A stretch of 38,997 nt of DNA from Paraburkholderia sp. C35 (GCF_003121405.1 NZ_QBUY01000088.1:1-38997); one strand, 5' to 3'. Positions 8,620-17,580 are shown, numbered from the stretch's first letter. Numbers and translations: made by a program. Notes: generated from the letters alone by a model not told the origin.

Positions 8620-8705
8620 CGACGTGAAGATTCTGCCGATTTCCACAAAATGACACAAATAGCCAATAATATGCAAAGCAACGAGCGATACAAGCAATGC
8701 AATGT
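8620..8705. promoter_or_regulatory. AT-rich divergent promoter region of phnS and phnW
   Basis: This stretch is clearly AT-richer than its flanks. On the minus strand TTGTAT and TATTAT are 16 bases apart, a plausible sigma-70 promoter for phnS. On the plus strand TTCCAC and AATAAT (about 8640-8669) could serve phnW. Both are by-eye calls. Confidence 0.4.
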
Positions 8706-8746
8706 GCGTCCGCTACGACGCACCTGACCCATCTGAAGGAGGCTGT

Positions 8747-9859
8747 GTGATTCTTGGAAACGACCCGATCCTGCTTACGCCGGGACCGCTGACGACCTCG
8801 CCCGCAACGCGTCAATCGATGCTGCGCGACTGGGGATCGTGGGACGCCGCGTTCAACCGCATGACGCACAGCGTCTGCGCCGACCTCGTCGAAATCGTAC
8901 ATGGCGGAAATGACTACGTGTGCGTGCCCCTGCAGGGCAGCGGCACGTTCGCCGTCGAGGCGGCGCTCGGCACACTGGTGCCGCGCGACGGCCGCGTGCT
9001 GGTGCCGAACAACGGCGCCTACTGTGCGCGCATCATCAAGGTGCTGCAGCGCATGGGCATCGCGTATGTGGAACTGCCGCTGCGCGAAGACGAGCCGGCC
9101 AGCGCCGCCGCCATCGAAGACGCGTTCAACCGCGACCCGCGCATCACGCACGTTGCGCAGGTGCATCTGGAAACCAGCGCGGGGCTGCTGAATCCGCTCG
9201 ACGCGATCGCCGCCGTCTGCAAGCACCACGGCAAGACGCTGATCGTCGATGCGATGAGCTCGTTCGGCGCGCTGCCCATCGATCTGCGCAACAGCGGCAT
9301 CGACGCACTGGTGTCGGCCAGCGGCAAGTGCCTGGAAGGCGTGCCCGGCATGGGCTTCGTGATCGTGCGGCGCAGCGTGCTCGAAGCATGCGAAGGCCGT
9401 TCGCCGTCGCTCGCGCTCGATCTGTACGATCAGTTCGCGTACATGCAAAAAACCACACAATGGCGCTTTACGCCACCGACGCACGTGGTCGCGGCGCTGC
9501 GCACTGCCCTCGACCAGTTCATCGCGGAAGGTGGCCAACCGGCGCGCGGCGCACGTTACGTGCGCAACTACGCCGCGCTGGTGAACGACATGAAGGCGCT
9601 TGGCTTCGAAACCTTCCTCGCGCCGGAAGTGCAGGCGCCCGTGATCGTCACGTTCCACGCGCCGCGTGATCCGAAGTGGCAATTTGCGGCGTTTTATGCC
9701 GCCGTGCGCGATGCTGGCTACGTGCTGTATCCGGGCAAGCTGACGCAGGTGGAGACGTTCCGCGTCGGCTGCATCGGCGCGATCGACACGAACGAGATGC
9801 ACAACGCCGTCGCCGCCATCGCACGGACGCTGGCGGATCTCGGTATCAGCGTGAAATAA
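8747..9859 (+). CDS. phnW: 2-aminoethylphosphonate:pyruvate aminotransferase
   Basis: A PLP-dependent class V aminotransferase that converts AEP and pyruvate to phosphonoacetaldehyde and alanine, the first cytoplasmic step of the pathway. The start is GTG at 8747, with AAGGAGG (8736-8742) four bases upstream. With that start the protein has 370 residues. The cofactor lysine falls at K194 (ASGKCLEGVPG) and the pyridine-binding Asp at D168 (IVDAMSSFG), matching the numbering I recall for the Salmonella enzyme. It is divergent from phnS and convergent with a DeoR-type gene 30 bp away. Because phnY and phnA are present and no phnX hydrolase is seen, flux should go to acetate. Confidence 0.95.
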   Translation: MILGNDPILLTPGPLTTSPATRQSMLRDWGSWDAAFNRMTHSVCADLVEIVHGGNDYVCVPLQGSGTFAVEAALGTLVPRDGRVLVPNNGAYCARIIKVLQRMGIAYVELPLREDEPASAAAIEDAFNRDPRITHVAQVHLETSAGLLNPLDAIAAVCKHHGKTLIVDAMSSFGALPIDLRNSGIDALVSASGKCLEGVPGMGFVIVRRSVLEACEGRSPSLALDLYDQFAYMQKTTQWRFTPPTHVVAALRTALDQFIAEGGQPARGARYVRNYAALVNDMKALGFETFLAPEVQAPVIVTFHAPRDPKWQFAAFYAAVRDAGYVLYPGKLTQVETFRVGCIGAIDTNEMHNAVAAIARTLADLGISVK

Positions 9860-9889
9860 GGGGAGAACGGGCAACGCGGCGCGCGCCAC

Positions 9890-10645
9890 TCACGCAATCA
9901 GGATTTCCGGGCCGCGCGCCGTGATCGCCTTGGCGAGCGCGCGGTCGGGTGCCAGTTCCGTCACGACGTAGCGCGCCTTCTCCATCCCTTCGATACGCAC
10001 GGGCGTCACGCGGCCGAACTTCGAATTGTCGGCGACGACGATGACCGTGTTGCCCGCGCCGATCATCCGGCTGCGCACTTCGGCCGCCATGCGCGAGTAG
10101 TCGGACAGATACGCGTCCGGCGTGATGCCGCCCGCGCCGATCAGCGCGAAGTCCGCGTGATAGTGCGACAGCTGGGTGATCGTATCGAGACCAAACGCAG
10201 CGTCTTCGTTGTCCGACAGTTCGCCGCCGAGCAGCGTCACGCGGTTGTCGTTGCGCCGGCCAAGCAGCAGCGCGATGCGCCAGTCGTTGGTGTAGACGCT
10301 CAGCCGGTGGCGATCGGTCAGCGCACGCGCGACGGCGTGCGTCGTGCTGCCCGAATCGATGATGACGGAAGCGCCGTCGGGCACCAGTTGCGCGGCGCGC
10401 TCGCCGATTGCGCGCTTGGCGCTGGCGTTGGCCGCGTCGCGCGTATCGAGATCCGGCTCGCGGCGGTCGCTCGACAGCGCGCCGCCGTGCGTCGTCACGA
10501 TCAGGCCGCGCTCGGCGAGCGCGTTCAGATCGCGGCGGATCGTCTCGCGCGACACGTTGAGCTCGCGCACCAGTTCGGCGACCGACAGCGCGCCCGTCTT
10601 CGTGACCTTAGCCAGTATGTATTGGTGACGTTGTTCTGCCAGCAT
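9890..10645 (-). CDS. DeoR-family transcriptional regulator
   Basis: A 251-residue repressor-type protein. The N-terminal helix-turn-helix spans about residues 6-57 (LSVAELVRELNVSRETIRRD is the recognition region). A DeoR C-terminal sensor domain follows, with IIDSGSTTHAVA and IGAGGI as sugar-phosphate-type binding loops and VVADNSKFGR near the end. The effector is usually a phosphorylated metabolite. Its gene converges on phnW with 30 bp between, so it is physically part of the phn locus, although control of phn genes is only inferred. The start ATG begins MLAEQRHQ, the normal family N-terminus. Confidence 0.85.
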   Translation of the reverse strand: MLAEQRHQYILAKVTKTGALSVAELVRELNVSRETIRRDLNALAERGLIVTTHGGALSSDRREPDLDTRDAANASAKRAIGERAAQLVPDGASVIIDSGSTTHAVARALTDRHRLSVYTNDWRIALLLGRRNDNRVTLLGGELSDNEDAAFGLDTITQLSHYHADFALIGAGGITPDAYLSDYSRMAAEVRSRMIGAGNTVIVVADNSKFGRVTPVRIEGMEKARYVVTELAPDRALAKAITARGPEILIA

Positions 10646-10930
10646 CTGTTGTCTTGGCCGCCGTCAGCGGCGAGCGTGTATTAGGGATTGGGCAAGCCCG
10701 CGCCGTATTGTATTACGCATGGACAACGGGCGCGGAAGTCGCGCGTAAAGCTGGACTGCGGGATGTCGGCTGACCGTCGGGGTATTGTCGGCGGATAGTA
10801 GGTCTATTCATGCCGCATGCGTCGAACGGCGCGTGCGATGTGCATCTGGATGTTCTGCGCGCCGCATCTTTGTTAATCTGAGCGGTCTTCTTCTCGCATC
10901 GCCGATGCGCGCCCGTAGAACGAACCGCCG
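10646..10930. other. Intergenic region between deoR-type and UbiB-like genes
   Basis: About 285 bp separate two divergent starts. No gene is supported. A weak AT-richer patch (TATTGTATTACG near 10706) may hold a leftward or rightward promoter. I see no strong repeat. Confidence 0.4.
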
Positions 10931-12487
10931 ATGCCGCCTCTGTTTCGCCGACTACGACTGCTGTTTCATGCGCTGCGCTACGGCGCGCGCCTCATCTGGC
11001 TCGCCGCGCCCGAGCATCACAAGCTGCACTGGATCGTCACGCTCGCGTCGCGCGTGCATGAATCGCCGGGCGGTCGCGCCGGCGTGCATCGCGCGCTGCC
11101 CAATCTCGGGCCGCTCGCAACCGCGTTTGCCGAGGCGCTCCAACGTCGCCCGGAACTCGCGACGGGCACGCTGCACGACGCCATTGATGCCGTCAGCCAT
11201 CTCGAAGCGCCGCTGCCGCCGGAACAGGTCGAGCACGCGATTGCGGCTGCGCTGGGGCATCCCGTGTCGGCGCTGTTTGCGTCGATCGATCTGAAGCCCG
11301 CGCAAAACGGCTTTGCCGAGCAGACGCATATTGCGCGGCTGATCGAACCGGTCAACGGGCATCGCGATATCGCGATCAAGCTGGTGCGCGCCGCCCAGGT
11401 GCAGGAAATCGCCGACGAAGCCGCGCTGTTGCGTTGGGTCGCGCGCTGGATCGAAAAGCTTTCGAAGAACGCGCGGCAACTGAGGCTGCGCGCGCTCGCC
11501 GACACCTTCACGCAAGAGATCCTGCGCCGCTTCGATCTGCGCGCCGAAGCCGCAAACCTGAGCCAGACGGCGCATCACTTCGACGGCGACAAGCGTCTGG
11601 CGATCCCCGACGTGATCTGGGAACTCTGCACCGACCGCACGCTCGCGATGCAGCATATCGAGTCGCTGCCCGCGCTCGATCTCACGGGGCTGTCGGCGCG
11701 CGGCGTGAAGCTCGTGCCGCTGGCCGAGCACATCATCGAAGTCGTCACCGAACAGGCTTTCGAACATGGCTTCTTCCACGCGACACTCGATGCCGCGCGC
11801 GTGCGCGTCAGCATCGAACCGGACACGCTCGGGCGTATCGTGCTGGCGGACTTCGCGGTGATGTCGAGCCTGTCGTCGCAGGAACGCGAGTTTTTCGTGC
11901 ATGGTGCGACCGCCCTGTTCGACCAGGATTACGGACGGCTCGCGCATCTGCATCGCGATTCCGGGCATGTGTCGCAGGGCACGCGACCGGAGAAGCTCGA
12001 AGCCGAACTGCGTACGCGCGCCGAAGCGCATTTCGCGCCGGAGTCGCATGAGCGCTCGGCGGGTGCGCTGTTCCATCATCTGCTGTTTGCCGTGCATCCG
12101 TTCGGCGGCGCCGTGCCGCCCCGTCTGGCTGCCGCGCAGCGCGCGTTCGGCCAGGCGGAAATGCTGGCGAACGCGCTGCATCCCGGCGTCGACTCCTGGA
12201 AAATCGCGCGTTCGGTGCTGGCCGGGCTGGCGCGCCGTGAATTCGACCATCGCGGCTGGATCAAGCACCTCGCGCAGGAGTTGCCGCATCTCGCGCATCT
12301 CGTGCCGCGCATTCCGCAGCTTGCCGTGCACTACCTGCAGCATCGGCATGACGTCACGCCCGTCAGGCAACAGGCACAACTGGTCAGCGACGTGCTGCTC
12401 GAATACCGGCGCACGCGCACGCTGCTGTGGGCCTGTACCGTCTGCGGCGGACTGCTCGGTGCGATTGCGGTGCTGCTCGCGTATTGA
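10931..12487 (+). CDS. Divergent UbiB/ABC1-family protein, probable pseudokinase
   Basis: A 518-residue member of the UbiB/AarF atypical kinase family, whose standard members support ubiquinone synthesis. The fold is recognisable: the lysine strand IAIKLVRA (K150), the QEILRRFDLRAEAANL helix (196-210), and a C-terminal hydrophobic hairpin (about 496-517) that would anchor it in the membrane. Key motifs are eroded. The KxGQ region reads LGPLATAFAEAL (59-70). The HADPHPGN catalytic loop reads HATLDAAR (283-290) with Asp and Asn lost, and DFG reads DFA (307-309). It is therefore likely a paralogue of UbiB with an altered or non-catalytic role. The start at 10931 lacks a good ribosome site and is provisional. 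Confidence 0.75.
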   Translation: MPPLFRRLRLLFHALRYGARLIWLAAPEHHKLHWIVTLASRVHESPGGRAGVHRALPNLGPLATAFAEALQRRPELATGTLHDAIDAVSHLEAPLPPEQVEHAIAAALGHPVSALFASIDLKPAQNGFAEQTHIARLIEPVNGHRDIAIKLVRAAQVQEIADEAALLRWVARWIEKLSKNARQLRLRALADTFTQEILRRFDLRAEAANLSQTAHHFDGDKRLAIPDVIWELCTDRTLAMQHIESLPALDLTGLSARGVKLVPLAEHIIEVVTEQAFEHGFFHATLDAARVRVSIEPDTLGRIVLADFAVMSSLSSQEREFFVHGATALFDQDYGRLAHLHRDSGHVSQGTRPEKLEAELRTRAEAHFAPESHERSAGALFHHLLFAVHPFGGAVPPRLAAAQRAFGQAEMLANALHPGVDSWKIARSVLAGLARREFDHRGWIKHLAQELPHLAHLVPRIPQLAVHYLQHRHDVTPVRQQAQLVSDVLLEYRRTRTLLWACTVCGGLLGAIAVLLAY

Positions 12488-12634
12488 GCAGGGTTTCCGT
12501 TGTGCGCCCGGGTGATGCCCGGGATGCTCGTCGCGCCGAACACCTGGCGCGCTTCGCATTGCAGCTTCGAACAAGACGGCAGCCCACGCTCGCACCGATA
12601 CTGCCGGCTTCGTGTCCGTAGCCCGAGTCATTCG

Positions 12635-13516
12635 ATGCTCGTAGTTTTCAATGCCGTGATCTTTGTCGTGCTGTGGTCGACGGGTTTCGTCGTCGCCCGC
12701 GCGATCAAGCCTTACGCCGATCCCAATCTGTTCCTGCTGGCCCGCTTCAGCGGCACGGCGCTGCTGTTCACGACGGCGGCGCTGGTTGCGCGCGTCGAAT
12801 GGCCGACGGGCCGCGCGCTCGGCAAGCATCTGCTCGCGGGTGCGCTGCTGCAAGGCGTGTATCTCGGCGCTGGTTACTGGGCCGTCGCGCAAGGGATGAG
12901 CGCGGGCATCATGGCGCTGCTCGGCGCGTTGCAGCCGCTGCTGACGGCGGCCGTCGCGGCGCCGCTATTCGGCGAGCGGCTGTCGGGGCGAGGCTGGACG
13001 GGCATGCTGCTTGGCCTCGCAGGCGTCGCGCTGGTGCTCGAACCGAAGCTCGCCTCCGCCACGGCGCCCGTCGCGTCGGAGAGTGCGGGCGGCGTGCCGG
13101 CATGGCTCGTGGTGAGCGTGTCGATTCTCGCCGTGTGTGCAATCACAGCGGGCACGCTGTTCCAGAAGACGTCGCTATCGAAAGCCGATATCCGGAGTGC
13201 CAGCGCCGTGCAGAACATCGGCGCGGCCGTCGTCGTGCTCGTGTTCGCGCTGGCGCTCGGCGAGCACCGATGGATTCCATCGCCTGCGCTGTGGATGTCG
13301 CTTGCGTGGGGAATCGTGATGCTGTCGGGCGTGAGCGTCACGCTGCTCGTGTGGATGGTGCGACGCGGCGATGCATCCCGCGCGACCGCGCTGCTGTTTC
13401 TCGCGCCGCCGCTTGCCGCGCTCGAAGGTTATGTCGGCTTCGGCGAAACGCTGACGGTTGTGCAGGTGGCGGGGTTCGTGGTCGCGCTGGTCGGGGTGTT
13501 GCTGGCGCGCTCGTAG
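12635..13516 (+). CDS. EamA/DMT-superfamily transporter
   Basis: A 293-residue, ten-span inner-membrane protein of the drug/metabolite transporter superfamily, with two EamA repeats: the first about residues 5-135 (FVVLWSTGFVVARAIKPYAD opens it), the second about 155-290. Such proteins export metabolites or amino acids; the substrate cannot be told. The open frame extends to 12500, but that extension is hydrophilic and unlike the family, so I chose the ATG at 12635, whose product starts MLVVFNAVIF. Confidence 0.85.
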   Translation: MLVVFNAVIFVVLWSTGFVVARAIKPYADPNLFLLARFSGTALLFTTAALVARVEWPTGRALGKHLLAGALLQGVYLGAGYWAVAQGMSAGIMALLGALQPLLTAAVAAPLFGERLSGRGWTGMLLGLAGVALVLEPKLASATAPVASESAGGVPAWLVVSVSILAVCAITAGTLFQKTSLSKADIRSASAVQNIGAAVVVLVFALALGEHRWIPSPALWMSLAWGIVMLSGVSVTLLVWMVRRGDASRATALLFLAPPLAALEGYVGFGETLTVVQVAGFVVALVGVLLARS

Positions 13517-13617
13517 TTGTGCTGCCTGAAGGCGCTAGTGCTGGCGCACTTCCGACGACCGAGCAAACACGCTTGTCCACCGCCAGCGGAAGCCTGGGCT
13601 ACACGCGATCACCACCG

Positions 13618-14610
13618 CTAATCCGCCGTATCGGCATTCGCGGGCACCTTTGCGCGCACCTTGCTGCCCGGCGCAGGCGACCACACGGGCCGCGCCTTGC
13701 GCTGCGAATCGACGACAACGATGTAGCGCCCCGCCCACGGCGTCGCGACACGGTCCGAATGCAGCACCCACAGCGAGCGCCCACTGGCGACGAGCGCCTC
13801 GTACTCACGATCGAGCATGCCGTAGTGATCGAGGAACACGTTCAGCGACGCGGGAATCCGCACGCAGCCCTTCGAATGCCGGATGCCGAGAATCGGCTCG
13901 AGCTTGTCGGGATCGGTGGCATGCATCTGGAAACGCATCTGCGACATGCCGCCCTTGCCCCAGCCACGCTCGCCCTGCGCCCAGCCGAGATCGAAGATAC
14001 GCATGTCGTGCTTGCCGTAGCCGCGGATGCCGTTCTGGTTCATCGTGCCTTCCGCGCGAAAATCCATGTTGTCGGGCGTGTGCTCGAACACGCCGAGCGG
14101 CGTGATGAAGTGATCGAACTGCCCTGGCCGGCCCGTCGCAACGGGCGACGCGCCGATCATCTGCCATGCGTCGGAAGGCACCGCGCGAAAGTAGATGAAG
14201 AGCGCCTGCACGTTTTCGTTACGGTCGACGAGTACCACGTACTCGCCCGACAGATCGCCAAGATTATTTTGCGCGAACGTCTGCTGCCGCCGTTCGCCGT
14301 ACGCGCGCTGATCAGCGGCGGGCACTTTCAGGCGACGCGTCACAGTGCGTGCGAACGCATCGCGCATCAGCAGCGCGTGACGTGGATCGGCGTTGCCGGC
14401 GGCATCGCGCGTGGCGACTGCAGCGGAGGCATCGACGGCTGGATTGGCTGGGTCTTGCTGGGTGCCAGCGGCGGCATGTGCTGACGGCATGACGGAGGAA
14501 ACGGCAAACGCCGCCGTGAGCGCAATCACGCGCGCCAAACCGGACGACGACATCCGTCGCCGCGCGCCGGATCGTGCGCGCGCCCGCGAGGCGATCCAAT
14601 GAATCGCCAT
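13618..14610 (-). CDS. Secreted L,D-transpeptidase (YkuD family)
   Basis: A periplasmic YkuD-domain enzyme that remodels peptidoglycan by 3-3 cross-linking or attaches envelope proteins. The catalytic signature is intact: MHATDPDKLEPILG followed by HSKGCVRIP. From the chosen start, the His is about residue 230 and the Cys nucleophile about 249. A hydrophobic signal segment (ARVIALTAAFAVSSVMPSAHA) precedes an Ala/Asp-rich linker. Three starts are possible: 14703, 14610 (GGGGG just upstream) and 14553, which gives the tidiest signal peptide. I list 14610 with low certainty. It is convergent with the DMT gene, and the 100 bp between them show no clear terminator. Confidence 0.82.
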   Translation of the reverse strand: MAIHWIASRARARSGARRRMSSSGLARVIALTAAFAVSSVMPSAHAAAGTQQDPANPAVDASAAVATRDAAGNADPRHALLMRDAFARTVTRRLKVPAADQRAYGERRQQTFAQNNLGDLSGEYVVLVDRNENVQALFIYFRAVPSDAWQMIGASPVATGRPGQFDHFITPLGVFEHTPDNMDFRAEGTMNQNGIRGYGKHDMRIFDLGWAQGERGWGKGGMSQMRFQMHATDPDKLEPILGIRHSKGCVRIPASLNVFLDHYGMLDREYEALVASGRSLWVLHSDRVATPWAGRYIVVVDSQRKARPVWSPAPGSKVRAKVPANADTAD

Positions 14611-15010
14611 GCCCCCGTGATCACTGCGCAGCGTACCGCCCTGCGCAACCGCCCTCTCTCGTGCAGGCGGCGTGGTTAGCCTGTTCTCTTTTTTGCTGGT
14701 CATTGTGTTCGAACATCACTGCCTGTCGCCCAACCCGCGCAGCCGCTCGTGGCGTGCCGCCGGGCCTCTTCCAGCACGGAACATGATGCCCGTGCCGCGC
14801 TACGTGTCGTGACGAACCCATTGCCTTACACCGTCCAGCGCACGGTCCGCGACGGGACGGTTGCCGTATCGATCGACTTGCCGCGCCAATCGCCCAGCAT
14901 GAGTTATGGGTATGCCACATTAAACCAGACAATGTGTGACAGCGCACCGGATTCCGCACTTCATGCAATCATCGAAGCCGTTATGTGCGCCCTTTGCGAG
15001 GAACCGGTAA
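14611..15010. other. Divergent intergenic region before nadE
   Basis: Roughly 400 bp without a supported gene. It contains a 10-bp palindrome TGTTCGAACA (14706-14715), a T-run near 14691, and CACATT/AATGTG half sites nine bases apart (14916-14936) that could bind a regulator upstream of nadE. None is strong enough to assign. Confidence 0.35.
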
Positions 15011-15847
15011 ATGGACCAGCAACAACGCGCCGCCCGCCAGCGGCAGATCGCAGCAGAACTGCATGTCGCCGATACGTTCGACGCCGCGCTCGAAATCGAA
15101 CGGCGCGTGACATTTCTCGCGGACTATCTCCGCGCCGGCGGACTGAGTGCGTACGTGCTCGGCATCAGCGGCGGCGTCGATTCGTCGACGGCGGGAAGGC
15201 TCGCGCAACTCGCCGTCGAGCGTCTGCGGGGCGCGCAATACGAGGCCCGCTTCGTTGCGATGCGTTTGCCCTATGGCGTCCAGCATGACGAAGCGGACGC
15301 GCAGCACGCGCTCGCATTCGTGCGCCCCGACGAGACATTGACCGTCGACATCCGCCCCGCCGCCGACGCGATGCTCGCCTCGCTCCACGCGAGCGGCCTG
15401 CCGTTCGTCGATGCCTCACAACAGGATTTCGTGCACGGCAACATCAAGGCGCGCCAACGGATGATCGCGCAGTATGCGGCGGCGAGCGCGCGGCGCGGCG
15501 TCGTGATCGGCACGGACCACGCGGCGGAATCGGTGATGGGATTTTTCACGAAGTTCGGTGACGGCGGCGCCGACGTGCTGCCGCTCGCGGGCCTGACCAA
15601 GCGGCGTGTCCGCGCGCTGGCCGTAGCATTGGGCGCGAGCGGCGAGCTCGCACACAAGGTGCCGACTGCCGACCTCGAAATGTTGCGCCCTCAACGTCCT
15701 GACGAGGACGCGTACGGTATCCGCTATGACGACATCGACGATTTTCTGGAAGGCAAGCCGGTGAGCGAAAGCGTGTTCGATACCGTCATGCGCTTTTACG
15801 ACAGCACGCGCCACAAGCGCGCGCTGCCTTATACGCCGTTCGACTGA
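15011..15847 (+). CDS. nadE: NH3-dependent NAD+ synthetase
   Basis: A 278-residue enzyme that amidates nicotinate adenine dinucleotide to NAD+ using ATP and ammonia, the last step of NAD synthesis. The PP-loop SGGVDSS sits at residues 53-59. VIGTDHAAESVMGFFTKFGD and PLAGLTKRRVRALA are the substrate-binding segments. There is no N-terminal glutaminase domain, so it is the short ammonia-dependent type. The start ATG follows GAGGAA at a normal distance. Cytoplasmic; a single gene with no operon partner. Confidence 0.95.
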   Translation: MDQQQRAARQRQIAAELHVADTFDAALEIERRVTFLADYLRAGGLSAYVLGISGGVDSSTAGRLAQLAVERLRGAQYEARFVAMRLPYGVQHDEADAQHALAFVRPDETLTVDIRPAADAMLASLHASGLPFVDASQQDFVHGNIKARQRMIAQYAAASARRGVVIGTDHAAESVMGFFTKFGDGGADVLPLAGLTKRRVRALAVALGASGELAHKVPTADLEMLRPQRPDEDAYGIRYDDIDDFLEGKPVSESVFDTVMRFYDSTRHKRALPYTPFD

Positions 15848-15897
15848 AAGGCCATTCGACTGAAAGCGCGCCGGGTGAACGCGAATGCAGGCGTGGG

Positions 15898-16167
15898 CTA
15901 CTTGCGCGGCGGCGTTTCGTCGCCGCCGAACGGCACGGCGCTCACCTGCAGCGCGACGCCGTCCAGCTGCTTGCCGTTGAATTGCTGCGCAATAGCCTCG
16001 GCGACGTAAGCTTCCTCGGCTTCGACATCGACTTTCGCGTACGCGTTGGGCGTGCCCTGTTCGAACACTTCGATGTCTTTTGCGTAGTGACCGAGCTCAT
16101 GGGCGAGAAAATCACGCACTTCCTGCTCGGAACAGGACTCGGGAATGTTCCACACGATGATCTTCAT
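15898..16167 (-). CDS. Small RRM-type RNA-binding protein
   Basis: An 89-residue protein made almost entirely of one RNA recognition motif. RNP2-like strand KIIVWNIP lies at residues 2-9 and a degenerate RNP1-like AYAKVDV near residue 42. There is an acidic middle and a short PPRK tail. The open frame extends to 16299, but only the part from the ATG at 16167 looks like the domain. Bacterial single-RRM proteins of this type are poorly characterised; an RNA-binding role is inferred from fold. Confidence 0.75.
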   Translation of the reverse strand: MKIIVWNIPESCSEQEVRDFLAHELGHYAKDIEVFEQGTPNAYAKVDVEAEEAYVAEAIAQQFNGKQLDGVALQVSAVPFGGDETPPRK

Positions 16168-16343
16168 ACGCGCCACGCTCCGGATAGATGGTGGTCTTGC
16201 TGCCGCCCGCCATGCAGGTTGCATAAGCAGTGCGTTTTGCCTTGAAGCCGTGCTGTCTTGTGTGTAACTGAGCGTAGCCAGATTCGTGCCTCGCAACAAT
16301 GCAAGGCGCGCCGATAGCTGCGCTCACACGGGAGGCAACCGGC

Positions 16344-16685
16344 TCAGTCCGCGTTCTCCACATTCGCCGCGCTGACCCACCATGCCATTTTGCCCTGCGG
16401 CACATGCACGAGCACGGCGGAAGGATCGGCAACGCCGTCATCGGCGATCGCGCAGACATCCAGACCGTCCGGCAGACGCTTGACCGTGCCTGCGTCCTGG
16501 AACAGCGCGAGACGGTTCGCGTCGAGCGGACGCAGCTGACTGTACACGTCGTAGCTGATCGCGCCCGGCGTGTCGCCGCGAATCTGCAGTGCGTCGGCCT
16601 TGCCGCATGGCGACGCTGCCAGCGCCGCGTGACTCGCGACGAGGCAGCCGAGTGCCGCGACAGCAGCGATGAGGGATTGCTTCAT
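16344..16685 (-). CDS. Small secreted hypothetical protein
   Basis: A 113-residue protein with a clean Sec signal peptide (SLIAAVAALGCLVASHAALA, cleaved before SPCGK). The mature part is about 88 residues with two cysteines (SPCGK and DVCAIA) that could form a disulfide. It ends MAWWVSAANVENAD. GGAGAACCTC stands just before the ATG, a good ribosome site. I do not recognise a family; a periplasmic location is the only supported inference. Confidence 0.75.
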   Translation of the reverse strand: MKQSLIAAVAALGCLVASHAALAASPCGKADALQIRGDTPGAISYDVYSQLRPLDANRLALFQDAGTVKRLPDGLDVCAIADDGVADPSAVLVHVPQGKMAWWVSAANVENAD

Positions 16686-16846
16686 GAGGTTCTCCAGAGT
16701 GTGACGGTTTGCCGCGAATTCGGTACGAGTCCGGCGCGAGTTTTGCGCCTGCTTTTCGTCATCGACGGCGCACGGGAAGATCGAAAGGCTCTACGACGAT
16801 GCTGCCGCGCCTCGGCTGAGACGCAGCGTCAAGCTCAAATTCCGGC

Positions 16847-17374
16847 TCAAGGTCCGTCGTTGCCGAGCAGCGCCACGCCGGGATCGGCGTCACACGGCGC
16901 ACTGCTGAAGCCCGAATAATGCGCAGACCAGTTTCCGGCGATGGCCGACTGCGCCTCCGTCAACGACATACGCCCTTCGCACACGCAACGCTTGAGCTTC
17001 GCCGTCAGCAATTCCTTGCGACGCTCGCCCGTATGCCCGCCCCACGGCAGCAGGTCGAGATTGTCAGGCGCATCCGGCGAGCCGCCCAGCACGATTGGCA
17101 CGCGACGGTCCAGCGCGTAACGCGTGCCATGCCCGGCATCGATACCGCGTTCGGCAAGCAGCCGGTCCTTGTGCTCCATCATGTCGTCGAACGGTGGCGA
17201 TACTGTGTCGGCGTAACCAGGACGGCAGATCGTATTGGCGATGTTCTGCTGTGTGACCCGTTCATCGAGCATCGATGCGTCTTGCGCAAACAGGGCCGCC
17301 GCATGCATGTACAAGCCCGCCGACATCGCGGCGAGCATCACCCTGCGCAGACGCGGCGCTCGCACGAAGCCCAT
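16847..17374 (-). CDS. Secreted HNH-like protein with a degenerate active site
   Basis: The mature protein resembles the secreted HNH-like family. There is an N-terminal TICRPGYADTVSPPFDDMM segment and then YALDRRVPIVLGGSPDAPDN, where relatives I recall read roughly YELDHLIPLELGG. The His of the DH pair is Arg here (D89-R90-R91 from the chosen start), so nuclease activity is doubtful. A CVCEG pair and a terminal CDADPG add cysteines. The signal peptide is RVMLAAMSAGLYMHAAALFA. The start is uncertain: ATG at 17374 gives a normal signal peptide, while the ORF reaches 17458. Confidence 0.65.
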   Translation of the reverse strand: MGFVRAPRLRRVMLAAMSAGLYMHAAALFAQDASMLDERVTQQNIANTICRPGYADTVSPPFDDMMEHKDRLLAERGIDAGHGTRYALDRRVPIVLGGSPDAPDNLDLLPWGGHTGERRKELLTAKLKRCVCEGRMSLTEAQSAIAGNWSAHYSGFSSAPCDADPGVALLGNDGP

Positions 17375-17580
17375 GACGCGGCGTGCGTCACGGACTTTTA
17401 GATCGATTCGACGGATGCTGTGCGCCGGATTGAGCGCGTTCACCTTCCCTTCGTTCATTAATCAGCGCGCCTTTGGATTGCGCGGAAGAGTTAATTCGCA
17501 AGGCAATTAAAACACATCCGGGACGCATGACGTAAATACTGCCCGATTGAATCGCTTCAATTTTTCGATGCTGGCAGCAT

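Noticed and set aside
8558..9889. Minus-strand open frame of 443 codons over phnW
   Set aside because: Antisense to phnW, whose catalytic residues are all present; also crosses the promoter region.
10952..12892. Minus-strand open frame of 646 codons
   Set aside because: Antisense to the UbiB-like and DMT genes, Arg/Gln/His-rich, no recognisable domain.
14706..14715. TGTTCGAACA palindrome as a LexA site
   Set aside because: It does not match the proteobacterial LexA box and no DNA-repair gene is adjacent.
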